NCBI GenBank assembly: GCA_037446115.1
Contig: JBBIJF010000036.1
Span: 1 to 41,244, forward strand
Source of the DNA: JANWXD01 sp037446115
GTDB taxonomy: Bacteria > Acidobacteriota > Terriglobia > Bryobacterales > Bryobacteraceae
Direction: 5' to 3'
DNA: 41,244 bases
Under the pieces are notes generated by a model that was not told where the DNA came from, searched no databases, and saw only the letters and a list, made by a program, of their open reading frames with translations. A program made the translations under genes and the position numbers. Positions 1 to 8,186 of this stretch are shown here, one piece after another. Numbering within the stretch: the stretch's first letter is position 1; every line of letters begins with the position of its first letter.

Positions 1-2
1 TC

Positions 3-1046
3 GCCATCACCGGCGGCGCCGGCTTCATCGGCTCCAACCTCGCCGACTACTACCTCCGCAACGGCCGCCGCGTCCTCCTCATCGACAACTTTTCCCGTCC
101 CGGAAGCGAACAAAACGCCGCCTGGCTCGCTCGCCGCCACGGCGACCGGCTCGAGGTCGTCCGCGCCGACGTCCGCCATCCCGGAAACTGGCAGGAACGC
201 ATCGGCGAAGCGGAGGTCGTTTTCCATCTGGCCGCCCAGGTGGCCGTGACCACTTCCGTCGCAGACCCCCGCTCCGACTTCGAGGTCAACGCCGCCGGAA
301 CCCTGAACGTGCTCGAGGCCGCCCGCCTGGCCCGCCGCCAGCCCGCCGTCATTTACAGCTCAACCAACAAGGTCTACGGAAGCCTCGAACACTGCCGCAT
401 CCTCGAACAGCGGGGCCGTTACGTGCTGGCCGATTTTCCGGACGGCATCCCCGAAACCTATCCCCTCGACTTTCGCTCGCCCTACGGCTGCTCCAAGGGC
501 GCCGCCGACCAGTACGTGCTCGACTACGGCCGCGTCTTCGGCCTCAACACGGTGGTCCTCCGCCAGTCGTGCATCTACGGCCCCCGCCAGTTCGGCCTCG
601 AGGATCAAGGCTGGGTGGCGTGGTTCGCCCTGCGGGCCCTCGCCGGAGAACCCGTCACCATCTACGGCGACGGCAAACAGGTTCGCGACGTGCTCTATAT
701 TGACGACCTGGTGGCCGCTTTCGCCGCGGCAGCGGCACGAGCGGAGCGCCTTCGTGCTCGAGCCTACAACATCGGCGGAGGACCGTCGTACACGCTCTCC
801 TTGTTGGAACTACTGGACCTCCTGGCCGGTGAGCTGGGACGCCCTGTCCGGCACCGCTTCGAGGACTGGCGACCCGCCGACCAGAAGGTCTTCGTCAGCG
901 ACATTCGCAAGGCCGCGGCCGAACTCGACTGGAAACCGCAGGTGGGCGTCCGGGACGGTGTCCGGCGGCTGCTGGCCTGGCTGCGAACCGCGAACGTGCC
1001 GGAGCAGATACCCGCGGGGCCGGGACCGGTGAGGGCGCAAGTATGA
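3..1046 (+). CDS. NAD-dependent sugar-nucleotide epimerase, CDP-paratose 2-epimerase-like (5' partial)
   Basis: Short-chain dehydrogenase/reductase-type sugar-nucleotide epimerase, probably cytoplasmic. The reading frame is open from base 3, so the start lies outside the window; 347 residues are visible. The Rossmann glycine motif TGGAGFIG is at visible residues 3-10. The YGCSK segment supplies the Tyr-x3-Lys catalytic pair. The strings SSTNKVYG, SKGAADQY and DQGW are typical of the RfbE group (CDP-paratose/CDP-tyvelose 2-epimerase), which separates it from UDP-glucose 4-epimerases. Its stop overlaps the ATG of the next glycosyltransferase in an ATGA, so the two are translationally coupled, probably for making a surface glycan or glycolipid. 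The true substrate is not certain; a general UDP-sugar epimerase is the alternative. Confidence 0.85.
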   Translation, partial: AITGGAGFIGSNLADYYLRNGRRVLLIDNFSRPGSEQNAAWLARRHGDRLEVVRADVRHPGNWQERIGEAEVVFHLAAQVAVTTSVADPRSDFEVNAAGTLNVLEAARLARRQPAVIYSSTNKVYGSLEHCRILEQRGRYVLADFPDGIPETYPLDFRSPYGCSKGAADQYVLDYGRVFGLNTVVLRQSCIYGPRQFGLEDQGWVAWFALRALAGEPVTIYGDGKQVRDVLYIDDLVAAFAAAAARAERLRARAYNIGGGPSYTLSLLELLDLLAGELGRPVRHRFEDWRPADQKVFVSDIRKAAAELDWKPQVGVRDGVRRLLAWLRTANVPEQIPAGPGPVRAQV

Positions 1047-1765
1047 AGACCCTCAGTCTCGTCATTCCGGCGCGCAACGAAGAGGCCACGCTCCCCATGG
1101 TCCTCCAGGACGTCTGTCGCGTCCTACCCCAATTGAACCCCTATCAAACCGAGCTGATCGTCGTGGACGACCACTCCACGGACCGCACCGCCGACATCGG
1201 CCGCTCCTTCGGCGCCACCGTGGTCAGCAATCCGGGCAAGCCCGGAAAAGGAATGGCCTTGCGCACCGGCTTTGCGCGCGCCTCCGGTCAAATCCTGGCC
1301 ATGATGGACGCCGATTACTCCCACCGCGCCGAGGAGCTGCCGCTGCTGCTCGGGGCGCTGGGCGACGGCGTGGGCCTGGTGATCGGATCGCGCGTCGTGG
1401 GAGGCAGCGAAGAGTACACCCACATCCGTGCGCTCGGAAACGTCTTTCTGAGCGCCGCCCTGGGCATCTGCACCGGCCGCTACCTCTCCGATGCCCTGAA
1501 CGGCTTCAAGGTCTTCCGCAGAGAGATTTTCAGCGACTTCCGTTATACGTCCACTTCCTTCGAAATCGAGATCGAAATCATCGCCAACACCCTGAGGAAG
1601 GGCTACCGGATCGTCGAGGTCAGCAGCCACGAGCGCGCCCGCGCCGGCGGAGAAATCAAATCCAGAGTCGTTCGCCACGGCACACGCTTCCTGCTGCGCA
1701 TCCTCTGGGAAGGACTCCGCGGCGTCAAGCCCCGCGACGGCGTAAACCGGACTCCGCCTCAGTAA
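1043..1765 (+). CDS. Family 2 glycosyltransferase (dolichyl/polyprenyl-phosphate sugar synthase-like)
   Basis: GT-A fold glycosyltransferase of 240 residues that transfers a sugar from a nucleotide donor, probably to polyprenyl phosphate. The N-terminus has the SLVIPARNEE strand. VDDHSTD (41-47) and the metal-binding DAD (89-91) are the usual GT2 nucleotide-sugar and Mn/Mg sites. The GKGMALRTG stretch (69-76) is common in DPM1-like enzymes. There is no C-terminal membrane helix, so it is a soluble or peripheral form. The ATG overlaps the stop of the upstream epimerase gene. The pair looks like the distal end of a surface-polysaccharide operon whose other genes are outside the window. The acceptor cannot be read from the sequence. 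Confidence 0.85.
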   Translation: MKTLSLVIPARNEEATLPMVLQDVCRVLPQLNPYQTELIVVDDHSTDRTADIGRSFGATVVSNPGKPGKGMALRTGFARASGQILAMMDADYSHRAEELPLLLGALGDGVGLVIGSRVVGGSEEYTHIRALGNVFLSAALGICTGRYLSDALNGFKVFRREIFSDFRYTSTSFEIEIEIIANTLRKGYRIVEVSSHERARAGGEIKSRVVRHGTRFLLRILWEGLRGVKPRDGVNRTPPQ

Positions 1766-1774
1766 CGCGCCACA

Positions 1775-1790
1775 CCGGCGTCCCCGCCGG
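1775..1790. terminator. Perfect inverted repeat between convergent genes
   Basis: CCGGCG-TCCC-CGCCGG is a perfect 6-bp stem with a 4-base loop. It lies between the convergent stops at 1765 and 1811. No T-run follows on either strand, so it could be a weak bidirectional terminator or just a 3'-end stabilising hairpin. Confidence 0.4.
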
Positions 1791-1810
1791 CCCCGAACCA
1801 GTCCGTCCCC

Positions 1811-2356
1811 CTACCGCCCCTTGCGGGGACCGGGCTTGCCCAGCAGCCGGTCAATCTCGTCAAACAGAGCCGTCCCTTCAAAAATCTGCTTCGTGGCGGG
1901 CCCGTAGCCGAAATCGGCCCGGATCATCCCCTCACCGTCAATCAGAAACACGTGCGGCACATCGAAGGAGGGCTTCGCCGGTGTGGCCTTCAAATAGGAA
2001 GCCGCCACTTGCCCGCAGTCGAAAAGAATGGGAATCGTCGAGCCTGTCTCGGCCGCATACCGCGCCACCGTGGCCTGCGTGTCCGGCGGATTGACGATGG
2101 CCAGCACCGCCACCCGGTCCCCGTAGCGCTGTTTCACCTTCTCGAGCACCTTGGCGAAATCGCGGCAGTGCGGGCAGTTGGTCTGCATGATCTCCAGCAC
2201 CACCACTTTGCCGCGAAAGTCTTGGAGATCGTACTGGCGGAAACTGGAATCCGGCAGCGAGAAGCCCGGCGCCCGCCGCCCGGAAAGTTCGCCCGCGCCT
2301 GCCAGCGAAGCCGCGCAGGCCAGAGTGATCCATCCCGCTGCCATCCCTAGCCGCAT
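1811..2356 (-). CDS. Secreted thioredoxin-like (TlpA/AhpC-type) redox protein
   Basis: Thioredoxin-fold protein of 181 residues, probably exported to the periplasm. A hydrophobic signal-like segment covers about residues 5-22 (GWITLACAASLAGA). The fold then starts at the APGFSLPD strand, typical of TlpA/ResA and peroxiredoxin-like proteins. The redox motif CPHC is at residues 61-64, and a cis-Pro-containing segment DVPHVFLID lies further on. The frame stays open upstream for another 137 codons, but that part lies antisense to the Cys-cluster gene and lacks protein-like composition. The ATG at 2356 gives the signal peptide and is preferred. Likely role is thiol-disulfide exchange or peroxide handling; the partner is unknown. 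It is divergent from the gene at 2420. Confidence 0.8.
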   Translation of the reverse strand: MRLGMAAGWITLACAASLAGAGELSGRRAPGFSLPDSSFRQYDLQDFRGKVVVLEIMQTNCPHCRDFAKVLEKVKQRYGDRVAVLAIVNPPDTQATVARYAAETGSTIPILFDCGQVAASYLKATPAKPSFDVPHVFLIDGEGMIRADFGYGPATKQIFEGTALFDEIDRLLGKPGPRKGR

Positions 2357-2419
2357 ATAAGCCAACCTAACACGCCCGCCGCGTAGAATGGGCAGGAAGC
2401 CCTGCGGGGCGAAACCGGC

Positions 2420-3103
2420 GTGACGGATCCGCTCAAACAGCGCCTCATCGAGCGCGGCGACCGCCTGCTGCTGCGCGTGCTCTCCGACTCGCTCCGGGAA
2501 GCGGCCCGCCGCGCCGGCCCGCGACTCGCCTGCCGGATCGGTTGCACCGAGTGCTGCATCGGCCCCTTTCCGATCACGCTGCTCGACGCCTGGCGGCTCC
2601 GCCGCGCCCTGCGGCAACTGGCGTCCCGTGACCCGGATCGCGCCGCCCGCATCCGCCTGCGGGCCTCGAACAGCCTTGCCCGGCTGGCCGCATCCTTCCC
2701 CGGCGATTCGCGCTCCGGACTGCTCAGCCCGGATCCGCAGGCGGAAGAGGAATTCGCATCCCTGCACGAGGGTGAGCCCTGCCCGCTGCTCGACCCGCTA
2801 ACCGGCGCCTGCGAGCTCTACGAGGCTCGCCCGGTGAGCTGCCGCACTTTCGGACCGCCCGTGCGCCTGGGCCAGGACGATCTGCCGCCCTGCCGACTGT
2901 GCTTCCAAGGCGCTTCCGCCGGCGAGCTCGAGGTGTGCCGCGTCGCCATGGACCCCGACGGCATCGAGGACGCCGTCCTCGCCGAACTGGAAGCAGCCTG
3001 CGGCGCTGCCGGCCAAACCATCGTCGCCTTCGCCCTCGCCCTCGAGCACTTCGTGACGGACACCGTCCCAGAGAACGGACCTGCCGCATGCCCGGCCCGC
3101 TGA
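2420..3103 (+). CDS. YkgJ-family cysteine-cluster protein (putative Zn/Fe-chelating)
   Basis: Protein of 227 residues with a GTG start. The metal-binding cluster is C38-x3-C42-x2-C45-C46, followed by CPLLD, CELYEARPVSCRTFG and a late PPCRLC pair. This layout matches the YkgJ/CxxCxxCC family, thought to chelate zinc or an iron-sulfur cluster; its reaction is unknown. The ARPxxCRTFG element is the most diagnostic part. No signal peptide is seen, so it should be cytoplasmic. The last 16 bases overlap the start of the aldo/keto reductase-like gene, so the two proteins are probably made together. A -10-like TAGAAT lies at 2384-2389. Confidence 0.8.
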   Translation: MTDPLKQRLIERGDRLLLRVLSDSLREAARRAGPRLACRIGCTECCIGPFPITLLDAWRLRRALRQLASRDPDRAARIRLRASNSLARLAASFPGDSRSGLLSPDPQAEEEFASLHEGEPCPLLDPLTGACELYEARPVSCRTFGPPVRLGQDDLPPCRLCFQGASAGELEVCRVAMDPDGIEDAVLAELEAACGAAGQTIVAFALALEHFVTDTVPENGPAACPAR

Positions 3104-3939
3104 GGCAGACACCATCACCGCACGCCATCGAGCGAACCGTCGCTCTCGGTCCCGGCCTGCCCGCAGTCTGCCGCCTGGGCCTGGCCACGCGCGGCGGCTC
3201 CCGGCTCCGTCCCGCAGACGTCGAGCACGCACTCTCCCGCGGCGTGAATTATCTGAACTGGTGCGGACACCCCGACGGGCTCAGCCAGGCGGTGGCGCGC
3301 CTGGGAGCGGCGCGGAAGCGTTTCGTCATCGCGGTGCAATTCCAGGCTCGCCACCGGCAGGAGGCCGCGCAGGAGTTCGACCGCATCCTCAGTGAACTCG
3401 CCACCGATTACCTCGACGTTGCCACACTTTACTATGTCGAGTCAGAAGAGGAATGGCGCGAACTGACCGCCCCTGGAGGCGTCCGGGACTATCTGGAGGA
3501 GCAGAAACGCGACGGCCGCCTCCGCTTGATCGGCCTGACCACCCACCAGCGCCGCCTCGCCGCCTCCTGGGCGCGCACCGGCAAGCTCGACATGCTCATG
3601 ATCCGCTACAACGCCGCCCATCGGGGCGCGGAAACCGATCTGTTTCCGGTGGCGCGCCAGGCCGGCCTTCCGGTGGTGACCTTCACCGCCCTGCGCTGGA
3701 AAGCCCTCCTGCGGCCGACCCCGGAGGACCCGCCCGGTTTTCAGCCGCCCCCGGCCCCCGAATGGTACCGTTTCTGCCTGGCCAATCCCGACATCGCCGT
3801 GGTGCTTGCGGCGCCCTCCACCCGGCAAGAACTCGATCAGCTCCTGGCGCTGCTCGATGACTGGCGCCCGCCCGCCGACGCCGGCCCTCTCCGCGCTCAC
3901 GGCGACCGCGTCCGGCGCCATGCCGGGGCTTTCCCCTGA
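3088..3939 (+). CDS. Aldo/keto reductase-like protein lacking the catalytic tetrad
   Basis: 283-residue TIM-barrel protein resembling aldo/keto reductases, with RGVNYLNWCG (51-60) aligning to the family's GVNFFDTA strand, then the LATDYLDVATLYY and LRLIGLTTHQ strands. By my alignment all four family catalytic residues are replaced: Asp by Asn57, Tyr by Pro62, Lys by Gln84 (RFVIAVQ) and His by Tyr in DVATLYY. It is therefore unlikely to be a normal NADPH reductase; a binding or regulatory role, or altered chemistry, is more plausible. The ATG at 3088 lies inside the end of the upstream gene, after a GAGAACGGA ribosome-binding-like stretch. Earlier in-frame starts lie antisense to normal coding composition and give an Arg-rich, implausible N-terminus. 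Confidence 0.7.
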   Translation: MPGPLRQTPSPHAIERTVALGPGLPAVCRLGLATRGGSRLRPADVEHALSRGVNYLNWCGHPDGLSQAVARLGAARKRFVIAVQFQARHRQEAAQEFDRILSELATDYLDVATLYYVESEEEWRELTAPGGVRDYLEEQKRDGRLRLIGLTTHQRRLAASWARTGKLDMLMIRYNAAHRGAETDLFPVARQAGLPVVTFTALRWKALLRPTPEDPPGFQPPPAPEWYRFCLANPDIAVVLAAPSTRQELDQLLALLDDWRPPADAGPLRAHGDRVRRHAGAFP

Positions 3940-3975
3940 GCGTGTCGGCGCTCTGGCCGGCCCCTGTATCTCCGC

Positions 3976-5094
3976 CTACTGGAACAGCAGCGGTACAAAT
4001 TCCGTCAGATACCGTCGCCACACCATCCAGGTGTGAGCTCCGGGCGTCTCGACCGCCGTGTGCCGCACCTCGCGGGACTTCAGCCACTCGCGAAACTTCC
4101 GGTTCAGCTCGATCAGGCGGTCCTCGGTGCCGCAGCCGATCCACAGCAGCCGGAGCTGGGCGTTGGCCTTGGCATCCAGCGCGGGAAACGTCTTGTCGAA
4201 GTCCTCTCCCAACCCGCCCGTGCTGAAGGCGCCGACCCACGCGAAGCGGTCCAGCGCGTTCAGGCCGATATACAGCGACTCGGCGCCGCCCATCGAAAGC
4301 CCCGCGATCGCCCGCGAGGCGCGGTCCGTCCGCACCCGGTACTGGCGCTCCACCTGCGGGATCATCTCACTGAATAGCGCGTCGCGGAACCGGTCGTAGT
4401 TGCGCCGGCGCAGCTCCGGATCGCGCAGCGGAGGGCCGCTCCGCGAGACGATCTCCGGCGCACCATAGCCGAGCGGCATCACCACCACCATGGGCCGCGC
4501 CTTGCCTTGCGCGATCAGATTGTCCAGGATCACGTGGGCCCGGCCCACCTCCGTCCAGGCCCGCGCATCGTCACTGTAGCCGTGCAGTAGATACAGCACC
4601 GGGTATCTTGTCTTACCCGCAGGATCATAGCCCGGCGGCGTGTAGACATAGTAATCCCGGTAATCGCCCACAATCTGGGAGCGATAAAAGTGACGGTGCA
4701 CGGTGCCGCGCGGTACGTCGTTCAGCTCCCAGGCCAGGGAGGCCGGACCCGGCACATGCACCATGCTCTGGGTGTTCAGCAGGTTCGGCTTCATCAGCGG
4801 GTTCATCGGGTCAATCAGACCCACGCCGTCGGCTACGAACAGGTACCCGTACAAATCCGGCTCGAGCGGACCCACCGTGATGCTCCAGACTCCCTTTTCG
4901 TCCTTCTGCATCGCCTCCCGCGGAGCCCCTTCCCGTGCCAGCAGGACCTCCTTGGCGTTCGGCGCCCGGAAACGGAACGTCACGCGCCGGTCCGGATGCA
5001 CCTCCGGGGAAACAACCGGCTGCGGAGCTTGCGCCCAGGCTGCCGCGAGCACCGCCCACAACAAGACGCCACACACCATCCGCTGTGATCTCAT
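3976..5094 (-). CDS. Secreted esterase of the esterase D / enterochelin-esterase-like family
   Basis: 372-residue secreted alpha/beta hydrolase. Residues 1-22 form a signal peptide ending AAAWAQA. Residues about 28-115 form an E-set/CBM48-like domain (VTFRFRAPNAKEVLLA). The hydrolase domain follows, with RYPVLYLLHGYSDD and the nucleophile elbow GLSMGG (Ser267). Asp325 in CGTED and His354 in GAHTW complete a probable triad. This two-domain form is common among feruloyl and acetyl-xylan esterases of polymer degraders, so the substrate is probably an ester on plant polysaccharide. Siderophore esters are an alternative, but no siderophore genes are nearby. A TATGAT -10-like element ends 8 bases before the ATG. 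Confidence 0.85.
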   Translation of the reverse strand: MRSQRMVCGVLLWAVLAAAWAQAPQPVVSPEVHPDRRVTFRFRAPNAKEVLLAREGAPREAMQKDEKGVWSITVGPLEPDLYGYLFVADGVGLIDPMNPLMKPNLLNTQSMVHVPGPASLAWELNDVPRGTVHRHFYRSQIVGDYRDYYVYTPPGYDPAGKTRYPVLYLLHGYSDDARAWTEVGRAHVILDNLIAQGKARPMVVVMPLGYGAPEIVSRSGPPLRDPELRRRNYDRFRDALFSEMIPQVERQYRVRTDRASRAIAGLSMGGAESLYIGLNALDRFAWVGAFSTGGLGEDFDKTFPALDAKANAQLRLLWIGCGTEDRLIELNRKFREWLKSREVRHTAVETPGAHTWMVWRRYLTEFVPLLFQ

Positions 5095-5102
5095 GACCGT
5101 TC

Positions 5103-5108
5103 ATCATA
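5103..5108 (-). promoter_or_regulatory. -10-like hexamer close to the esterase start
   Basis: On the minus strand this reads TATGAT, with 8 bases between it and the ATG at 5094. Transcription starting about 7 bases downstream would leave almost no leader. No convincing -35 is seen. Confidence 0.35.
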
Positions 5109-5164
5109 CCGCGGAGAGCCGTCGCCCGACTCCGGCAGAACCGCAACGCGCGCCGGATGCGAAC

Positions 5165-6523
5165 CTACACCCGCACCCACCGGAACCCGGCCCGCTCCAG
5201 CGCCTGGCGGTCCAGAAAATTGCGCCCGTCCACCACCAGCGGGTTCCGCATCTGGCGCGCCAGCTTCTCCCACGGCAGCCCCCGGTAGTCGGCCCACTCC
5301 GTCACCAGCACGATCGCGTCCGTCTCCGCCGCCGCTTCTTCTGGCGTGTCACAGTACACGACGCCCGCGTTGGGATACTCCCGCCGCGCCCGCGGCAGCG
5401 CCACCGGATCGTGCGCCCGCACCGTGGCCCCCCGCTCGATCAGCCGCCGCGCAATATCCAGCGCCGGCGCATCCCGCAGATCGTCCGTGTTGGGCTTGAA
5501 CGCCAGCCCCAGCAGCGCCACGCTCCGTCCCTTGAGAATCTTCAACTCCGCGAGCAGCTTCTCCACCACCCGCTCCCGCTGCCGGTAATTCACTTCCCGC
5601 GCCGCCGCCACGATGGGCATCGCCAGGTTGTACTCCCGCGCCGTGGCAATCAGCGCCGCCGTATCCTTGCCGAAGCAGGAGCCCCCCCAGCCGATGCCCG
5701 CTTGCAGAAACCGCGTCCCGATCCGCGCGTCCAGCCCGATGCCTTTGGCCACCTGCGCTATGTCCGCCCCCACTTTCTCGGCCAGCTGCCCGATCTCGTT
5801 AATGAAGCTGATCTTCAGCGCCAGAAACGCGTTGGCGGCGTACTTGATCAGCTCCGCCGAAGCCAGATCCGTCGCAATCAGCGGCACCGCCCCCAAACCC
5901 TCCGGGCGCGGCAGAAACGCCGGCGGCGCAAACGTCTGCTCCAGAATGGGCCGGTAGAGCGAATAGAGCACTTCGAGCGCCCGGGTTTCGTCCGCCCCCA
6001 CCACCACGCGATCCGGGTACAGCGTATCGTACAGCGCCGTTCCCTCGCGCAGAAACTCCGGGTTGGAGGCCACGGCGAAACAGTTCGGCGGTTTGCGTCC
6101 CCGCCGCGCCGCATAGGCCTCCCGCACCAGCGCCCCGACCCAGTTGCCGCTGCCGATCGGCACCGTGGACTTGTTCACCACCACCGTGAACTCGCCCTCA
6201 AGGTGCTCGCCCACCGCCTCGGCGGCCTCGCGCACGTACGACAGATCCGGCCCCCCGTCCGCCAGCGGCGGCGTCCCCACCGCGATGATCACCACCGCCG
6301 CACCGGGAACCGCTTCCCCGCAGTCGGTCGTGAACCGCAGCCGCGGCCGCGCCAGCTCCAGCAGCTCCCGAAGCCACGGCTCATAAACGGGCGGCTCGCC
6401 CCGCCGCAACTGCTCGATCTTTCCCGCATCCGTATCCACGCAGGTCACCTCGTGACCCAGATACGCCAGACACACACCGGTCGTCAGTCCCACGTAACCG
6501 GTACCGAGAATCGCCGTTTTCAT
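5165..6523 (-). CDS. ugd: UDP-glucose 6-dehydrogenase
   Basis: Oxidises UDP-glucose to UDP-glucuronate using two NAD+, for exopolysaccharide or glycan synthesis, in the cytoplasm. It is 452 residues, the usual length for the family. The NAD-binding motif GTGYVGL is at 7-13. NKSTVPIGSG (118-126), SNPEFLREG (153-161), and ELIKYAANAFLALKISFINE with Lys227 and Asn231 are standard. The catalytic Cys283 is in GWGGSCFGKD. The stretch between LYRPIL and TDLASAEL (about 192-222) is longer than in most homologues. It is followed 70 bases later by the esterase gene on the same strand. With the epimerase and GT2 at the window start it fits sugar-nucleotide metabolism, though it is not in their operon. 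Confidence 0.95.
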   Translation of the reverse strand: MKTAILGTGYVGLTTGVCLAYLGHEVTCVDTDAGKIEQLRRGEPPVYEPWLRELLELARPRLRFTTDCGEAVPGAAVVIIAVGTPPLADGGPDLSYVREAAEAVGEHLEGEFTVVVNKSTVPIGSGNWVGALVREAYAARRGRKPPNCFAVASNPEFLREGTALYDTLYPDRVVVGADETRALEVLYSLYRPILEQTFAPPAFLPRPEGLGAVPLIATDLASAELIKYAANAFLALKISFINEIGQLAEKVGADIAQVAKGIGLDARIGTRFLQAGIGWGGSCFGKDTAALIATAREYNLAMPIVAAAREVNYRQRERVVEKLLAELKILKGRSVALLGLAFKPNTDDLRDAPALDIARRLIERGATVRAHDPVALPRARREYPNAGVVYCDTPEEAAAETDAIVLVTEWADYRGLPWEKLARQMRNPLVVDGRNFLDRQALERAGFRWVRV

Positions 6524-6531
6524 TGGAGCTT

Positions 6532-6537
6532 ATCCTA
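6532..6537 (-). promoter_or_regulatory. -10-like hexamer close to the ugd start
   Basis: Reads TAGGAT on the minus strand, with 8 bases (AAGCTCCA) before the ATG at 6523. It would give a near-leaderless message. No clear -35 is seen. Confidence 0.3.
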
Positions 6538-6547
6538 GCAGCCTTCG

Positions 6548-6562
6548 CCGGCGGCCCGCCGG
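6548..6562. terminator. Perfect inverted repeat after the ABC membrane gene
   Basis: CCGGCGG-C-CCGCCGG is perfectly symmetric. As a hairpin it would form a 5-bp GC stem with a 5-base loop. It lies just beyond the stop of the minus-strand ABC unit (6567) and before ugd. It has no T-run, so termination is possible but not certain. Confidence 0.35.
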
Positions 6563-6566
6563 AGTT

Positions 6567-8183
6567 TCATCCCGAAACCAGCGGCCCCTCCGAGCGCGCC
6601 AGCAGCGAAAGAAACGCGTCCCGCTGCCGGTTGAGCCGCGCGAGCGCCGAATCGAGCGCCGCCCAGTACACCGCCGCCCCCAGCGCCGCCGCAAACCCCA
6701 GCACGCCGTAGAAAGCCCCCTCGCTGTCGAAGGCGTAGCGCGCACCGTAGGCCAGCAACACCGGCACCGCGCCCAGGGGATACAGCAGCAGCAGCAGCAG
6801 GCGCACCCGCATCGGGGAAGCCGCCCCCGTGGATTTTTCCGGATCCACCGGCCTCGGATAGTACGCTGAAGCCAGATTGCCTGCCGCCATGAAATACACC
6901 GCCAGCACCAGCGTCACCAGGAACGCTTCCGCCACCTTGGAAGCCGTCAGAGGCAGCCGCGCCACAGCCCAGACCACCGTGATCGCCGCCATCTCCAGCA
7001 CCACGAAGACCGCCGTGGCGAGATTTTTCGCGACCAGCACTCTGGCCAGCGGCACCGGAGCCAGAAAGTAAGTCTGCGCCGCGGCACGGTCGAAGCCGAA
7101 AATGTTCCAAAAAGCCACGTCCCCGAGCAGCAGCAACGCATAGGCGCCCACCATCACCAGGTAGCCCGCCCCCACCGGCGAGGCAGCGCCCCACTGCCCT
7201 CCGCGCAGAATGACTGGCAGGAAAATGATCACGCCGAACGTAAAGCCCATAATGAACACCAGCCGGAACCGCGGGGAGCGCGCCAGCGTCCGCAGCTCCT
7301 TCTCGACCAAAGCCGCCAGCGGATCCGGCAGCAGCGCCCCCGGCAGGCGCCACAGATGCGACGCCAGGCTCCGGGCTTTTCGGCGCTCGGCCCGCGCCGC
7401 TCCCTCCGGCGGCGCCTCGGAGCGCAGGCTCCGCTCGAACTGCCACCACCCGAAACGCCACGCCCCCGCAGTCCAGCCCGCCAGCAGCAGCCAGTCCCAC
7501 AGCCCGCCTTGTCCGAGCCCCAGGCGTGCCGCCGCGGCCCACGGCCACACCCCGCTCGCCGGCACCGCCAGCCGGGCCCGCAGCGGACCCGGTACGCCCG
7601 TCACCACCAGAAGCTGCGGCAGCGCCGCCGTCAGAATCAGCAACAGCACCATCGCTTCGCGGATCCGCGTCCGTGCCAGCCACCGCTCGATCTGGTGTCG
7701 CACGCCGGCCGCCACGAGCAGATTGAACGCCGCATAAACTGTAAACGCCGCAGGAGCCGCGGCCCCGCCCGGGGCGGGATTCCAGGCCAGGCCCGCCGCC
7801 GCCCCGGCAAGCAGCAGCAGCATCTCCACCGAAGTGGACAGCCGCAACGCCACCTCGATGCCGAACAGTGCGCCGGACGGTATCGGATACACGCGCAGCC
7901 GCTGCAAATCCACGGCGGCCCCGAGCGACGCCGCGAGCACCGGCGCCACCTGCCAGTACACCAACACGAACAGCAGACCCCCGGGAAGCGCCCGCTCCAC
8001 CACGCCCCGCGCCTCCGGCCGCGACGTCACCACGAACAGGCCGGCCGCCAGCGCGCACCACATCCCGTACCAGACCACCACCGCCAGCGTCGCCGCCGCC
8101 GTCGTGCCCGCCCCGCCTCTGCGCACGGTGTTGGCGAAGGATCGCCACTGCGCCCACAGGATCGCGGAAACGTGAGCCGCCAT
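6567..8183 (-). CDS. ABC transporter membrane protein (putative exporter, ABC-2-like)
   Basis: 538-residue integral membrane protein with about 12 hydrophobic segments, including WYGMWCALAAGLFVV, FRLVFIMGFTFGVIIFLPVIL and VTLVLAVYFMAAGNLAS, plus a central cytoplasmic Arg/Glu-rich stretch near residues 275-310. This resembles the large putative ABC exporter membrane subunits that pair with a separate single-domain ATPase. Its ATG is 3 bases after the stop of the ATPase gene, so the two form one transporter. The substrate is unknown. Its place behind an oligogalacturonate lyase gene is odd, because sugar uptake would need an importer with a binding protein, and none is present. The family assignment is by topology and context. 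Confidence 0.8.
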   Translation of the reverse strand: MAAHVSAILWAQWRSFANTVRRGGAGTTAAATLAVVVWYGMWCALAAGLFVVTSRPEARGVVERALPGGLLFVLVYWQVAPVLAASLGAAVDLQRLRVYPIPSGALFGIEVALRLSTSVEMLLLLAGAAAGLAWNPAPGGAAAPAAFTVYAAFNLLVAAGVRHQIERWLARTRIREAMVLLLILTAALPQLLVVTGVPGPLRARLAVPASGVWPWAAAARLGLGQGGLWDWLLLAGWTAGAWRFGWWQFERSLRSEAPPEGAARAERRKARSLASHLWRLPGALLPDPLAALVEKELRTLARSPRFRLVFIMGFTFGVIIFLPVILRGGQWGAASPVGAGYLVMVGAYALLLLGDVAFWNIFGFDRAAAQTYFLAPVPLARVLVAKNLATAVFVVLEMAAITVVWAVARLPLTASKVAEAFLVTLVLAVYFMAAGNLASAYYPRPVDPEKSTGAASPMRVRLLLLLLYPLGAVPVLLAYGARYAFDSEGAFYGVLGFAAALGAAVYWAALDSALARLNRQRDAFLSLLARSEGPLVSG

Positions 8184-8186
8184 GCC

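Noticed and set aside
2357..2767. N-terminal extension of the thioredoxin-like protein
   Set aside because: It lies opposite the Cys-cluster gene and would bury the signal peptide in the middle of the protein.
3940..3975. Terminator between the aldo/keto reductase-like gene and the esterase gene
   Set aside because: GC-rich but no clear stem with a loop of sensible size.
4703..6538. 611-codon plus-strand frame opposite ugd and the esterase
   Set aside because: Shadow of two recognised enzymes; Arg/Pro/His composition.
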